Positions 8,202-18,453 of a DNA stretch of 64,000 nucleotides are shown piece after piece. Position 1 is the stretch's first letter. Each line of letters begins with the position of its first letter. The notes under the pieces are model-generated. The model worked only from the letters and a program-made list of their open reading frames with translations. It was not told the origin of the DNA and did not search any database. This DNA comes from CAVQCJ01 sp963849365 (GTDB lineage Bacteria > Actinomycetota > Actinomycetes > Prado026), in contig CAWKHA010000004.1 in assembly GCA_963849365.1 (NCBI GenBank), positions 1,550,001-1,614,000 on the forward strand. The letters are read 5' to 3'. The position numbers were made by a program, and so were the translations under genes.

Positions 8202-8254
8202 TCATGAGAGATGTACATGATCTGAGACCGCTTCTGTGTACATCTCTCATGATC
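8200..8254. repeat. perfect 18-bp inverted repeat with 19-base loop
   Basis: GATCATGAGAGATGTACA at 8200-8217 is repeated as its exact reverse complement at 8237-8254. The left arm overlaps the stop codon of the MoxR gene. The arms are AT-rich compared with the surroundings, and no U-tract follows. A symmetrical terminator, a protein-binding site or a REP-like mobile palindrome are all possible. Confidence 0.8.
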
Positions 8255-8306
8255 GGCGGGGGGCGTGGGCATCAGCACGGACCTGCGCTCGGCTAGCGTG
8301 CCCGCC

Positions 8307-9146
8307 ATGGCCCAGCACTCCGCCGCGCACCGGGAGCCGGACGCCGGCGCCGCCGCGAGCCCGTACCGCCCCGACCTGCTCGCCGGGCAGAACGCGCTGG
8401 TGACCGGTGGCGGTACCGGCATCGGCCGCGCGACCGCGCTGGAGCTTGCCCGGCTGGGCGCCCGGGTCGCGGTCCTCGGCCGCCGCGCCGAGCTGCTGCA
8501 CGAGACCGCCGCGCTCGCTCAGTCCAGCGGCGGCGACGTGCTCGCCTACCCCTGCGACGTGCGCGAGCCGGACCAGGTGGACGCCATGCTCGCCGAGGTG
8601 CTCGACGCGCACGGCCGCGTGGACGTCCTGGTCAACAACGCCGGGGGGCAGTTCGTGGCCCCGGCCGAGAGCATCACCCTGAACGGCTTCCGCGCCGTCA
8701 CCCGGCTCGACCTGGACGCGGTCTTCGCCCTCACGACCGCCGTCGCCAACCGCTCGATGATCGGGTCCGGCGGCGGTGCCGTCGTCTCGGTGACTATCAG
8801 CCCGCGGCGGGCGATGCCCGGTATGGCGCACTCGGCCGCGGCCCGCGCCGGCGTCGAGGGCATGACGCGCACGCTCGCGGTCGAGTGGGCCCGGCACGGC
8901 ATCCGGCTGAACTGCGTCGCCGCGGGCATCGTGCACACCCAGGCGTGGGAGAGCTACGGGCTCGACGTGGACGTCGTGTCGGCGGCGATCCCGGCCGGCC
9001 GCCTGGCCACGCCGGAGGAGATCGCGCGCGCCATCGTCTTCCTCGCTTCTCCCGCCGCCTCGTACGTCACCGGGGCCACGCTGCTCGTGGACGGTGGTCT
9101 GGACAACGTGGGCCCGGGGGCGTCCTGGGTCACCTCGCTCGGCTGA
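8307..9146 (+). CDS. SDR oxidoreductase, trans-2-enoyl-CoA/2,4-dienoyl-CoA reductase-like
   Basis: A 279-residue short-chain dehydrogenase/reductase, NADP(H)-type, cytoplasmic. The Rossmann motif is ALVTGGGTGIGRATALELA with RR after beta-2 (VLGRRAELL), followed by NNAGGQF. The usual catalytic YxxxK is absent: the segment reads GMAHSAAARAGVEGMTRTLA. This matches the peroxisomal trans-2-enoyl-CoA reductase and dienoyl-CoA reductase branch, which has the same HSxAARAG pattern, so the change is a family trait and not decay. ATG 8307 is preferred over an upstream frame that runs into the inverted repeat. It converges with the metalloprotease gene. Confidence 0.85.
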   Translation: MAQHSAAHREPDAGAAASPYRPDLLAGQNALVTGGGTGIGRATALELARLGARVAVLGRRAELLHETAALAQSSGGDVLAYPCDVREPDQVDAMLAEVLDAHGRVDVLVNNAGGQFVAPAESITLNGFRAVTRLDLDAVFALTTAVANRSMIGSGGGAVVSVTISPRRAMPGMAHSAAARAGVEGMTRTLAVEWARHGIRLNCVAAGIVHTQAWESYGLDVDVVSAAIPAGRLATPEEIARAIVFLASPAASYVTGATLLVDGGLDNVGPGASWVTSLG

Positions 9147-9155
9147 GCAGCGCGG

Positions 9156-11096
9156 TCAGTACGTGGTGACGACGGCCTTGCTGGTCGCGGCCGCGTACAC
9201 CGAGCTGCCCGGGTAGGACCACAGGTAGTACGTGTAGCGCTTGGGCTGGACGTTGACGACGATCCCGCCCGTGCTGTTGGTCTTGTAGTGGCCGACCAGG
9301 GTCCACTTCGTCGTCCCCGCATAGTGCATGTACAGGCCCACGACGAGACCGCTCAGCCGCACGCCGCCGCTGGTCACCGTGGCACGGACCTTGTCCGGGC
9401 GGCCGACGGTGATCGACGAGGCGATCGCCACCGGGCGCTTGACCGCGTTCACCGTCACGACGGTCGGCGGCGCCGACCACGTCGACCCGGCCGGCTGCGC
9501 GACGACCAGCTCGAACTTCTCCGGCACGCTCAGCGTCATCGCGACGTGCGAGACCCCGGCAGCGTCGGTCGCGACCGGCCCGGACAGCTTGACCCAGGAA
9601 CCGCCGGACGCGGGGGCCGCGTACCAGGTCACCGTGGCGCGCACCGGTTGCCCGCCGGCCGACAGCGTGCCGGTGACCGTCGCTGCGGTACCGGCCGGCA
9701 CCGTCGCCGGCGCGGTGACCACGACGTCGAGCGGGTCGGGGCCGGTGACCAGCGGCTGGATGGTCGCCGTGCCGAGCTCCGCCAGGCCTGCGCTGACGCG
9801 GTTCACGCTCACGGTGACCGCTCCGGTGCTGTCCGACGGGCACATCACCGTCGCGCTGGCGCCGGTGGACGCGCCGACCAGGCAGGTCGGCGGGCTGGTG
9901 GACCAGGCGTATGACGACCCACCGGGTGCTGCGCCGGTGACGGACACGGTCGCCGACCGTCCCGGGCGCAGCGTGGCCGGCGCGTCGAGGGTCAGCGTGG
10001 GCGTCGCGTCCAGTGCCGGCACGGTGTCCAGGAACGCGGAGTCGGCCGTGTTCCAGTGCGTCGCCAGGTAGCTGCCCGCGGCCGGGTCGGTCGAGAAGTA
10101 GTCGTCGTGGTTGCAGTCGTACAGCTGCTCGTGCCAGGCCGGGCACGGGTAGCTCATGACGACACCGCCGCCGTCCTGGTAGCACATGACGTCGTAGTCG
10201 TCGGTGCAGTGCCCGGCCGCGCTGGGGTGCAGGCTGTCGCTCATCACCGAGCCCAGCGTGTGCATCAGCTCGTGCGAGGCGACCGAGTGGTACGTGGACG
10301 TCCAGCAGGCGTTGTCGACGCGGGCGAACATCGGCGCGAAGCCGTTGTTGAAGTTCGAGGCCTTCGCGCTCGTCGGGTACACCTGGGCGATCCCGCACAG
10401 GTTGTTCGCCTCGACGAACATCAGGTACTTGCGGTTGCTCGCGTTGTAGCCCTTGGCCTCCATCGCGTTGATGGTCGCGGTGAAGCCGCCGTCGGAGTCC
10501 GAGGCCAGACCGAGCGAGCCGGCCGGGAGCACGACGTGCGCGATGGTCGGCACGCACTGCGAGTCGACGACCCAGCGCACCCGCCGCCCGCCGTCGGTCT
10601 CCTGCGACGACACGGCCATCACGTCGTCGACGTCCGCGACGTACGACTGCAGGGCCGCGACCACCGAGGCGTACCGGTCCGTGCCGCCCACCTGGGTGAC
10701 GTACGCGACCTGCACCCGGTCGCCGGTGTTGCCGTCGGCGACCCCGCTGCAGCTGGGCAGGACGTGCTGGCTGAGCGAGCTCGTCGTCGGGGTCCCGGGA
10801 GGAGGTGTCGTGCGCACGAGCACGGGGGCTCCGGGCGTGCTGGTGCCGGTCGCGGCCCTGGTGCCGGCCAGGCCGGCGGCCCCCAGCAGGGACTGCGTGG
10901 ACGGTGACACGTGGATGTCGACACCGGGCGGTGCCTGGTCCAGGTGCAACGAGACGGTGGTGTCCCGCACGGTGAAGGTGGGCGCGTCCTGGTCCGGGTG
11001 CGCGGTGAGGACGGCGGCGACCGGGGCGACCCCGACGAGGACGGGCAGGGCCAGCAGCGCGCATGCGGCCGCCAGGCGGCGCCTCCCCTGCTCCAT
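9156..11096 (-). CDS. secreted zinc metalloprotease-like protein with Ig-like domains
   Basis: A 646-residue exported protein. The start ATG 11094-11096 opens MEQGRRRLAAACALLALPVL, a signal peptide. Around residue 290 the sequence SHELMHTLG supplies a zincin HExxH-type motif (His-Glu-x-x-His); GHCTDDYDVMCY and VVMSYPCPAWH nearby resemble the metzincin downstream region with a Met-turn. Many Cys residues suggest disulfides. After the catalytic region come about three tandem beta-sandwich (bacterial Ig-like or invasin-type) repeats, including LTLDAPATLRPGRSATVSV and VVVTAPATVPAGTAATVTGT. It is probably a surface or secreted peptidase; the substrate is unknown. Confidence 0.82.
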   Translation of the reverse strand: MEQGRRRLAAACALLALPVLVGVAPVAAVLTAHPDQDAPTFTVRDTTVSLHLDQAPPGVDIHVSPSTQSLLGAAGLAGTRAATGTSTPGAPVLVRTTPPPGTPTTSSLSQHVLPSCSGVADGNTGDRVQVAYVTQVGGTDRYASVVAALQSYVADVDDVMAVSSQETDGGRRVRWVVDSQCVPTIAHVVLPAGSLGLASDSDGGFTATINAMEAKGYNASNRKYLMFVEANNLCGIAQVYPTSAKASNFNNGFAPMFARVDNACWTSTYHSVASHELMHTLGSVMSDSLHPSAAGHCTDDYDVMCYQDGGGVVMSYPCPAWHEQLYDCNHDDYFSTDPAAGSYLATHWNTADSAFLDTVPALDATPTLTLDAPATLRPGRSATVSVTGAAPGGSSYAWSTSPPTCLVGASTGASATVMCPSDSTGAVTVSVNRVSAGLAELGTATIQPLVTGPDPLDVVVTAPATVPAGTAATVTGTLSAGGQPVRATVTWYAAPASGGSWVKLSGPVATDAAGVSHVAMTLSVPEKFELVVAQPAGSTWSAPPTVVTVNAVKRPVAIASSITVGRPDKVRATVTSGGVRLSGLVVGLYMHYAGTTKWTLVGHYKTNSTGGIVVNVQPKRYTYYLWSYPGSSVYAAATSKAVVTTY

Positions 11097-11214
11097 GCCT
11101 GGTCCATCGGCGCTGCCGTCCGGTGACTTGGGGCGCTTCACCCGTTCGCCACACCGACCGGTAGCGTCGCTGCGCCGCCCGGCCGCCGGGCCGGAGCCGA
11201 CGAGGAGGGGCACC

Positions 11215-12639
11215 GTGTCCGACCAGCACCGTGCGCCCATCGCCGACCTGTACGACAGCTTCCCGCCGCCCGGCCCGGCGCCGAAGCCGTTCATGATCCC
11301 CGGGCACAAGGGTTCCACCGAGCTGGTCGGCCGCGTGGTCGAGGGCGACCTGTCGCTGTGGGGCGCGCTCGCGACCATGCGCGGTGCGGCCGGGGTGCTG
11401 GTCGACGCCGAGCAGGTCGCCGCCGAGCTGTGGGGTGCGGACTGGTGCCGCTTCTCGGTCGCGGGGTCCTCGCACGGCAACCAGGCGCTCGCGCTGGCCG
11501 TCGGACGCCCCGGCGACGAGGTCGTCGTCACCCGGGCGGTGCACCGCTCGCTGCTGCTGGGCTTCGTGCTCGCCGGGCTCCGGCCGGTGTGGGTCGCGCC
11601 GCCCGTCGACGCGGTCACCGGGCTGCCCGGCCGCCTGCCGGTCGATGCCGTACGGGCGGCGCTGGCCGAGCACCCGGCGGCCCGCGCGGTGTTCGCGGTC
11701 GAGCCCGGCTACGCCGGCACCCGCTCGGACGTCTCCGGGCTCGCCGACGCGGCGCACGCGGCCGGCGTGCCGCTCGTCGTGGACCAGGCGTGGTCGGCCC
11801 ACTTCGGGTTCCACCCGGCGCTGCCGCCGCACGCGCTCGCGGCCGGCGCCGACGCCTTCGTCAGCAGCGCCCACAAAGCCCTCCCGGCCTACACGCAGGC
11901 CGCGTTGGTGCTCGCCCGTACCGAGCGGCTGGACCGGGACCGGCTGCAGCGCGGCTTCGACGCCACGCACACGACCAGCCCGTCCGGGACCATCCTCGCC
12001 AGCATCGACGCCGCCCGCCGGGTGCTGGCGCTGGACGGCGAGCGCCTGCTCGGCCGCACGGTCCGGCTGGTGGCTGCGGCCCGGCGGCGGCTCGCCGAGG
12101 TCGACGGGCTGCGCGTCCTCGACGGACCTGCGGCCGAGGTCGACCCGGCGCGGCTGGTGCTCGGGCTGTCCGGGACGGGCGCCGACGGGTTCGCGGTAGA
12201 GGACGATCTCGGCCGGCTCGGGTTCGCGCTCGAGATGGCCGACCGGGACACCCTCGTCGCCACGGTGACCATGGCGGACACGCAGGACACGGTGCAGCCG
12301 CTGGTGGACGCACTGGTCTCGGCGGTCGACCGGCACCGGGGCGAGCCCCGGGCGGTGCCGGCGGCGGCCTGGCTGGGCACCGACCTGCCGGAGGTGGCCA
12401 TGGACCCGCGCGAGGCGTTCTTCGCCACCCACGAGACGGTGCGCGCCGAGGACGCCGCCGGTCGGGTGGCGGCCGAGCTGGTCGCGCCGTACCCGCCCGG
12501 GATCCCGGCGATCGTGCCGGGCGAGGTGCTCACGGCCGAGGTGCTGTCGGCGCTGCGCGCGGCTGCGGCCGACGGCGTACGGGTGGCCTACGCGGCCGAC
12601 CCGACCGTCGCGACCGTGCACGTGGTCGCCCGCTCCTGA
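11215..12639 (+). CDS. PLP-dependent Orn/Lys/Arg decarboxylase-family protein
   Basis: A 474-residue fold-type I decarboxylase. GTG 11215 is preceded by GAGGAGGGG. The N-terminus has PKPFMIPGHKGS, the family's glycine-rich opening. EPGYAGTRSDV and VDQAWSAHFGFHP include the Asp and His that hold the cofactor, and SSAHKALPAYTQAA carries the Schiff-base Lys. The C-terminal domain (PYPPGIPAIVPGE) is conserved in arginine, lysine and ornithine decarboxylases of the inducible type. At 474 residues it is the short form without the N-terminal wing domain, as in SpeA-like or YaaO-like proteins. The exact substrate cannot be told. Confidence 0.88.
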   Translation: MSDQHRAPIADLYDSFPPPGPAPKPFMIPGHKGSTELVGRVVEGDLSLWGALATMRGAAGVLVDAEQVAAELWGADWCRFSVAGSSHGNQALALAVGRPGDEVVVTRAVHRSLLLGFVLAGLRPVWVAPPVDAVTGLPGRLPVDAVRAALAEHPAARAVFAVEPGYAGTRSDVSGLADAAHAAGVPLVVDQAWSAHFGFHPALPPHALAAGADAFVSSAHKALPAYTQAALVLARTERLDRDRLQRGFDATHTTSPSGTILASIDAARRVLALDGERLLGRTVRLVAAARRRLAEVDGLRVLDGPAAEVDPARLVLGLSGTGADGFAVEDDLGRLGFALEMADRDTLVATVTMADTQDTVQPLVDALVSAVDRHRGEPRAVPAAAWLGTDLPEVAMDPREAFFATHETVRAEDAAGRVAAELVAPYPPGIPAIVPGEVLTAEVLSALRAAAADGVRVAYAADPTVATVHVVARS

Positions 12640-12703
12640 ACAGGCTGCGTGCGAGTTCGGGCCGGCGTTGCGCCGTGCTCGGGCGCCGCGGAGACTGATC
12701 GCC

Positions 12704-14053
12704 GTGGAGGTCCCCGACGTCCGGTACGCGAAGAGCGGGCAGGTGAACATCGCCTACCAGGTGACCGGGGACGGCCCCTTCGACCTGGTGTACGTGCCCG
12801 GCTACGTCACCCATGTCGGGCTGCAGTGGTCGCTGCCGGGCTTCGGCCAGTTCCTGGACGGGCTGTCCGGCTTCTGCCGGCTGATCCGCTTCGACAAGCG
12901 GGGCACGGGCATGTCCGACCGGGTCAGCGGTGCACCCACGCTGGAGACGCGCATGGACGACGTGCGCGCGGTGATGGACGCCGTCGGCTCCCGCCGTGCC
13001 GCCTTCTACGGGCTGTCGGAGGGCGCGGCGATGAGCATCCTCTTCGCCGCGACATACCCCGACCGGACCGCAGCGCTCGTCCTGCGCAGCGCCTTCCCGC
13101 GCAGGATGTGGGCGCCGGACTACCCGTGGGGCCGTACCGAGGCCGAGTACGAGGCAGAGGTGGAGCGGGACCTTCGCATCTTCGGCCCGCGCGAACAGGG
13201 GCTGGCGGCGGTGCGGGCGCTCGGCCGTTTCGACGACGACGAGGCTGCCGCGTTCCTGGACTATCTCCGGCTCGGGTCCAGCCCGGGGGCGCTGGAGGCC
13301 CTGCAACGGATGAACAGGGAGATCGACGTGCGGGCCGTACTGCCCGCGGTACGGGTGCCGACTCTGATCCTGCATGGGACCGAGGACACCCTCGTCCCGC
13401 TCGAGGTCGCCCAGTACGTGGCGTCGCGGATCCCGAGCGCGCAGCTCGTCGAGATCGCCGGTGCCGGCCACCTCGCGTTGAGCCTCGGCGACACGGTCGA
13501 CTCCGAGATCCGGCGCTTCGTCACCGGCGTCTGGGACGCGGGCGGATGGAAAGACGAAGAGCCCGACCGGGTGCTCACGACGGTGCTCTTCACCGACATC
13601 GTCGGTTCCACCGCCAAGGCGGTCGAGCTGGGCGACCGTGCCTGGCGGGAGCTGCTCGAGCGCCATCACGCCCGGATCAGGCATGAGCTCGCGCTCTGGC
13701 GCGGCACCGAGCTCGACACCGCCGGCGACGGCTTCTTCGCGCGTTTCGACGGCCCGGCCCGTGCGATCCGGTGTGCCCGTGCCATCACCGAGAGCGTTCG
13801 CGGGCTGGGGCTCGAGGTCCGGGCGGGACTGCACACCGGCGAGTGCGAGGTGATCGACGGGACGGTGGGCGGGATCGCGGTGCACATCGGCGCCCGAGTC
13901 GCCCAGGAGGCGCAGGCGGGAGAGGTCCTGGTCTCCAGCACGGTCAAGGACCTGGTCGCCGGGTCGGGCATCGGCTTCCGGGACCGTGGCCCGGCCGAGC
14001 TGAAGGGCGTGCCCGGGGAATGGCGGCTCTACGCGGTGGAGTCCGCCGGTTAG
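12704..14053 (+). CDS. alpha/beta hydrolase fused to class III adenylate/guanylate cyclase domain
   Basis: A 449-residue two-domain protein. Residues 1-270 are an alpha/beta hydrolase with nucleophile elbow YGLSEGAA and a C-terminal GAGHLAL His. Residues 285-449 are a class III nucleotide cyclase domain: VLFTDIVGSTAKAV holds the first metal Asp, and ELDTAGDGFFARFDGP the second. GLHTGECEV and VHIGARVAQEAQAGEVLVSS complete it. Such fusions are common in actinobacteria and mycobacteria and may couple a small ligand to cAMP production. GTG 12704 gives the start VEVPDVRYAKSG typical of the family; a TTG at 12668 is possible. No membrane segment is present. Confidence 0.88.
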   Translation: MEVPDVRYAKSGQVNIAYQVTGDGPFDLVYVPGYVTHVGLQWSLPGFGQFLDGLSGFCRLIRFDKRGTGMSDRVSGAPTLETRMDDVRAVMDAVGSRRAAFYGLSEGAAMSILFAATYPDRTAALVLRSAFPRRMWAPDYPWGRTEAEYEAEVERDLRIFGPREQGLAAVRALGRFDDDEAAAFLDYLRLGSSPGALEALQRMNREIDVRAVLPAVRVPTLILHGTEDTLVPLEVAQYVASRIPSAQLVEIAGAGHLALSLGDTVDSEIRRFVTGVWDAGGWKDEEPDRVLTTVLFTDIVGSTAKAVELGDRAWRELLERHHARIRHELALWRGTELDTAGDGFFARFDGPARAIRCARAITESVRGLGLEVRAGLHTGECEVIDGTVGGIAVHIGARVAQEAQAGEVLVSSTVKDLVAGSGIGFRDRGPAELKGVPGEWRLYAVESAG

Positions 14054-14075
14054 GTTTCGGCTACGGGGGTGGGTG

Positions 14076-15359
<1,284 letters not shown>

Positions 15360-15686
15360 CCGCCTGTCCCTCCGCTCGACCGTCCCCGAACCGCGCAGTC
15401 TGCCGAGCGAATGGTCGCCGGCAGGGCCAATTCTCGCGCTCCCAGCGGCCTCCCGCCCGGCAAAGTCGCACGGAGGCGGTGGCAGGTCAGACCGTTGGTC
15501 GCAGTGGGGGACAAAACGGACTCGGCTGGATCGCGAAACGCCTGCAGAGGTGCGGGACGGCAACCACTGAGGTCGAGATCGAGGCCGCCGAAGAGCTCTC
15601 GAACTGGGCACATCGGTGCGGCCCCGGTCGCGTCTGCAAATGCCGTTCTGCGGATCATCGGAAGGTCACTGGTATCGCCGGCAGCC
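15360..15686. other. long intergenic region without recognised gene
   Basis: The stretch between the citrate synthase start and the regulated promoter at 15687 contains no reading frame that resembles a known protein. The first 100 bases must hold the citrate synthase promoter on the minus strand. Confidence 0.6.
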
Positions 15687-15728
15687 TTGACTTTGTGTCG
15701 CAAAGCGACCTAGGTTTGCAGCACAAAG
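15687..15728 (+). promoter_or_regulatory. promoter with palindromic operator for the membrane protein/regulator pair
   Basis: TTGACT at 15687-15692 and TAGGTT at 15711-15716 form a plausible -35/-10 pair with 18-base spacing. A dyad overlaps them: CTTTGTGTCGCAAA (15691-15704) and TTTGCAGCACAAAG (15715-15728) are inverted arms with 2 mismatches, separated by 10 bases. A ribosome site GGGAGG lies just downstream. The dyad is the probable target of the winged-helix protein encoded second in this operon. Confidence 0.65.
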
Positions 15729-15743
15729 TAGGGAGGCTCCACC

Positions 15744-16418
15744 ATGAACGAGACGCGCGACACCGACGGGGCCGGGACATTCGACGACGGGGACGAGCTG
15801 GACCCGCGCGATGCAACGCGGCTGGTCGAGCAGACCTCCCGGCAGGCGCGGCGGGCGTTCGACCCCTCGTCTCCGCTGGCGGCCGTGGTGGGAGCGGGGG
15901 TGTTCCTGTTCGGCTACGGCGCGGTCTGGTGGTCGATCCGGGAACAGTCCACCTACTCCGGTCCGGCGGGGTGGTCGGTCGCAGTGCTGTACGGGCTGAT
16001 TGGGGTCGCGGCGATCGTGGGCGGCACCATGGGGCGGCGAACGGCGTCGGGCGTGGGCGGTAGGGCCCGGCGGCGGCTGCGGGCGCAGGGTGTGGCGGTC
16101 TTGGCCGCGGGGGTCGGCGCATGGACTGTCCAGGGGGCGCTGCGCTACCTCGGCGTGCCCGACAAGATCGTCTACGGGGTGTACGGCCCCACGGTGCCAC
16201 TGATCGCGCTGGCCGCCGCAGCGGCCGGCATCGCGGCGATGCGGGAGACCTCGCCCGAACTCGGCCTGTGCGTCGCGATCATCGCCGTCGCCTCGGTGAG
16301 CACGTTCTTCGGACCGGCAGGGGCATGGGGGCTGACCGGGCTGGGTAGCGCCGTGGCACTGCTGGTGTACGCGGCCACGATTGTGTGGCTGCGGGGCAGG
16401 GCGAGGGCACAGCTGTGA
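15744..16418 (+). CDS. membrane protein of unknown function
   Basis: A 224-residue protein with an acidic N-terminus (MNETRDTDGAGTFDDGDELD) and six or so hydrophobic segments, the first around AAVVGAGVFLFGYGAVWW and the last ALLVYAATIVWL, with a basic C-terminus. GGGAGGCTCCACC precedes the ATG. Its stop overlaps the GTG of the winged-helix regulator (GTGA), so the two are translationally coupled. Membrane protein plus small HTH pairs of this kind are common in actinobacteria; no transport or enzymatic motif is visible. Confidence 0.8.
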   Translation: MNETRDTDGAGTFDDGDELDPRDATRLVEQTSRQARRAFDPSSPLAAVVGAGVFLFGYGAVWWSIREQSTYSGPAGWSVAVLYGLIGVAAIVGGTMGRRTASGVGGRARRRLRAQGVAVLAAGVGAWTVQGALRYLGVPDKIVYGVYGPTVPLIALAAAAAGIAAMRETSPELGLCVAIIAVASVSTFFGPAGAWGLTGLGSAVALLVYAATIVWLRGRARAQL

Positions 16419-16723
16419 CCAGCAGCACGACCGAGCCGCTCGACCCGTTGATTCACGCTCCGGCACGACTGCGGATCCTGGTCACGCTGGCCGCACTGAA
16501 CGACGGCGACGCACTGGCCTTCACCCGCCTGCAGAAGATGCTCGACCTGACCCCGGGCAATCTCATCTCTCACCTGCGCAAGCTCGAGGACGCCGGCTAC
16601 ATCAGCACGCAGAAGATCGCCAACGGGATCGCGTTACTGACCTGGGTGTCGCTGACCCGCCGGGGCCGGGCGGAACTCGACGCGTACACCACCGCACTAC
16701 GCGACCTTCTCGCGGGCCTGTAG
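16415..16723 (+). CDS. winged-helix transcriptional regulator
   Basis: A 102-residue ArsR/MarR-like DNA-binding protein (PF13601-type winged helix). The core reads DPLIHAPARLRILVTLAAL, then FTRLQKMLDLTPGNLISHLR with KLEDAGYIS as recognition helix, and a wing ending in VSLTRRGRAELDAY. GTG 16415 overlaps the stop of the membrane protein gene. It probably autoregulates through the dyad at 15691-15728. It has no effector domain, so the signal may come from the coupled membrane protein. Confidence 0.85.
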   Translation: MTSSTTEPLDPLIHAPARLRILVTLAALNDGDALAFTRLQKMLDLTPGNLISHLRKLEDAGYISTQKIANGIALLTWVSLTRRGRAELDAYTTALRDLLAGL

Positions 16724-16817
16724 CCCTGGTCCACTCTGTAGGCACATAGGTGCCGTCCAGCACCGCGCTCCCGTGGCTGCGGCGCGGTGCGACTGGGCCG
16801 ATCTCAGTCTGCGCTGG

Positions 16818-17000
16818 TCAGCCGGCTGCGGCTGTGGCCTCGACGGCCTGAAGGATGAGCCGGGTCGCGGCTTCGGCCTGGGACACGAACGAGACTTGTG
16901 AAGCCGCGACCTCCACGATCGTCGCGTGCGCGCGCTCGGCCATGTACCGCTGGAGCTCTGGTGGGATCGCCTTGTCCTCGGTGCCGAGCAAGTACCCGGC
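16818..17000 (-). pseudogene. C-terminal remnant of an alpha/beta hydrolase
   Basis: The minus strand encodes YLLGTEDKAIPPELQRYMAE and then RAHATIVEVAASQVSFVSQAEAATRLILQ, the C-terminal end of chloroperoxidase/esterase-like alpha/beta hydrolases; the catalytic His position in VAASHVS-type sequences is Gln here. The upstream sequence is unrelated, so the first three quarters are missing. It marks the left border of the decayed island. Confidence 0.7.
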
Positions 17001-17077
17001 GGCCTCGATACCGCGAGACTCGCGGCAACGTGATCTCGACCCGCCGTGTCCGCCGAGTCGGCACCAAAGCGCGTACG

Positions 17078-18226
17078 TCACCGCCTTCGAGCCGACTCCC
17101 GGGCCGCCATCGCCTCCTGCACACGTTCTCTCGCGAGGTCCCGGCCGGCGGTGTGAGTGGTCGTCCCTTCTGCCGCAGCCTTCGTCAGCACCTGCACGGT
17201 GTTGGCCGCGATCCGCCTCTCCACGTCTGCCAGCAGCTCGTCCTTCTGCACCGGGAAGCCGGACCGCCTGCTGCGCATCTCGTGCGCTGCCGCGATGACA
17301 CCTCCTGCGTTCGCGATCAGGTCGGGGACCACCGTCACGTGGCGGGAGGACAGCAACCTGATCGCCTCCTCGGTACAGGGCAAGTTCGCGCCCTCGACGA
17401 GAACCCCGGCGGTGAGACAGGCAGCCTCCTGGGCGCCGATGACATCCTGTGTGGCAGCGGGGACCAGAACGTCGCAGTCGAGTCGCAGCTGTGCATCGTG
17501 AGCCAGCGAGGTCGCCCTACTGGCTGCCTCGACGCATCCGTCGCCCATCTCTTGACGCGCCGCAACGAGGTGGGGGATGTCCAGGCCATCGGGGTCCAGG
17601 ATGGCGCCGTCAGCAGTGGATATCGAGATGACCGACGCGCCAACCTCATGCAGTCTCGCGGCGGTCGCGGCGCCGACTGCACCGAACCCCTGGATGACCA
17701 CGCGAGCGCCATCGATGCTGCGGCCGGTGAAGGTCATCGCCTGGATCGCGGATTCCGCGACTCCGTAGCCTGTCACGCCCCAGGCGTCGTACGGGACGCC
17801 CCCGAGAGCGCTCGGGCCGCCGGTCGCCGCATCGACCGTCCCCAGCTCGTCCTGCAGGATCGCCGCGTCGCTCTCAGTCAGACCCATGTCGAGGCCGAAG
17901 ATGTACTCGCTGGGAACCTCGCTCGCGAGAGCTCGCGCGAAACGCCGCAGCGCGACCTCCTTGCTGGCGCTCTTCGGGTCGAACCGCAGCCCTGCCTTGG
18001 CTCCACCGAACCGAAGATCCGCCGCAGCCCATTTCCACGTCATGACGCGCGCCAGGCGTGCGACCTCGTTGATCGTCAGGAAAGGCCGCATCCGCGTACC
18101 GCCCTTGCCTGGCCCTCGTGACGTGTTGTCGATGACGAGTGCTCCTTGCATGCCGATCGCCTCGTCGCGCACGAGGACCACCTTCTCCGGCCCCCACTCG
18201 TCGGCTGTGCAGACTTCGTCGATCAA
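17078..18226 (-). CDS. Glu/Leu/Phe/Val dehydrogenase, copy 1
   Basis: A 382-residue NAD(P)-dependent amino-acid dehydrogenase that interconverts an L-amino acid and its 2-oxo acid with ammonia. The N-terminal domain has GPGKGGTRMRP and DLRFGGAKAGLRFDP with the catalytic Lys residues; the Rossmann domain has VVIQGFGAVGAATAARLHE. The closing LIANAGGVIAAAHEM is typical. It is shorter than glutamate dehydrogenase and of the leucine/phenylalanine type. A same-length paralogue lies at 50306-51454, about four in five residues identical by eye. Both copies face a divergent SnoaL-like gene across an RTATC-N7-GATAY operator. The amino-acid specificity is not evident. Confidence 0.92.
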   Translation of the reverse strand: MIDEVCTADEWGPEKVVLVRDEAIGMQGALVIDNTSRGPGKGGTRMRPFLTINEVARLARVMTWKWAAADLRFGGAKAGLRFDPKSASKEVALRRFARALASEVPSEYIFGLDMGLTESDAAILQDELGTVDAATGGPSALGGVPYDAWGVTGYGVAESAIQAMTFTGRSIDGARVVIQGFGAVGAATAARLHEVGASVISISTADGAILDPDGLDIPHLVAARQEMGDGCVEAASRATSLAHDAQLRLDCDVLVPAATQDVIGAQEAACLTAGVLVEGANLPCTEEAIRLLSSRHVTVVPDLIANAGGVIAAAHEMRSRRSGFPVQKDELLADVERRIAANTVQVLTKAAAEGTTTHTAGRDLARERVQEAMAARESARRR

Positions 18227-18321
18227 CGGCCTCTCCTCGCTGCGTGACTCCGCCCGGCGACCAGCTGGCGAGCGAATTGCTTGAGCCCGACATCAGCTAC
18301 TTCTACAGATGTCGGTTTATG

Positions 18322-18338
18322 ATATCGTGATCAGATAT
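18322..18338. promoter_or_regulatory. island operator 1 (perfect dyad)
   Basis: ATATC-GTGATCA-GATAT; the symmetry extends one base on each side plus C/G, giving TGATATC and GATATCA arms. It lies in the 227-base divergent gap between the dehydrogenase and the SnoaL-like gene. Confidence 0.85.
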
Positions 18339-18453
18339 CATTGCTGATCGTAGGCACAGCCGGCCCTGCGAACGAACTCGGTATGCAGTCGGCGTAGTAG
18401 GTGCGTGCAGGTCCGTGCGCGATTGAGCGGTGGCGACGGCAGGGGTGAGGTGA

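Noticed and set aside
16415..16723. The small winged-helix protein as the island regulator
   Set aside because: Its own promoter carries a different dyad (CTTTGTG arms) and no RTATC-N7-GATAY site.
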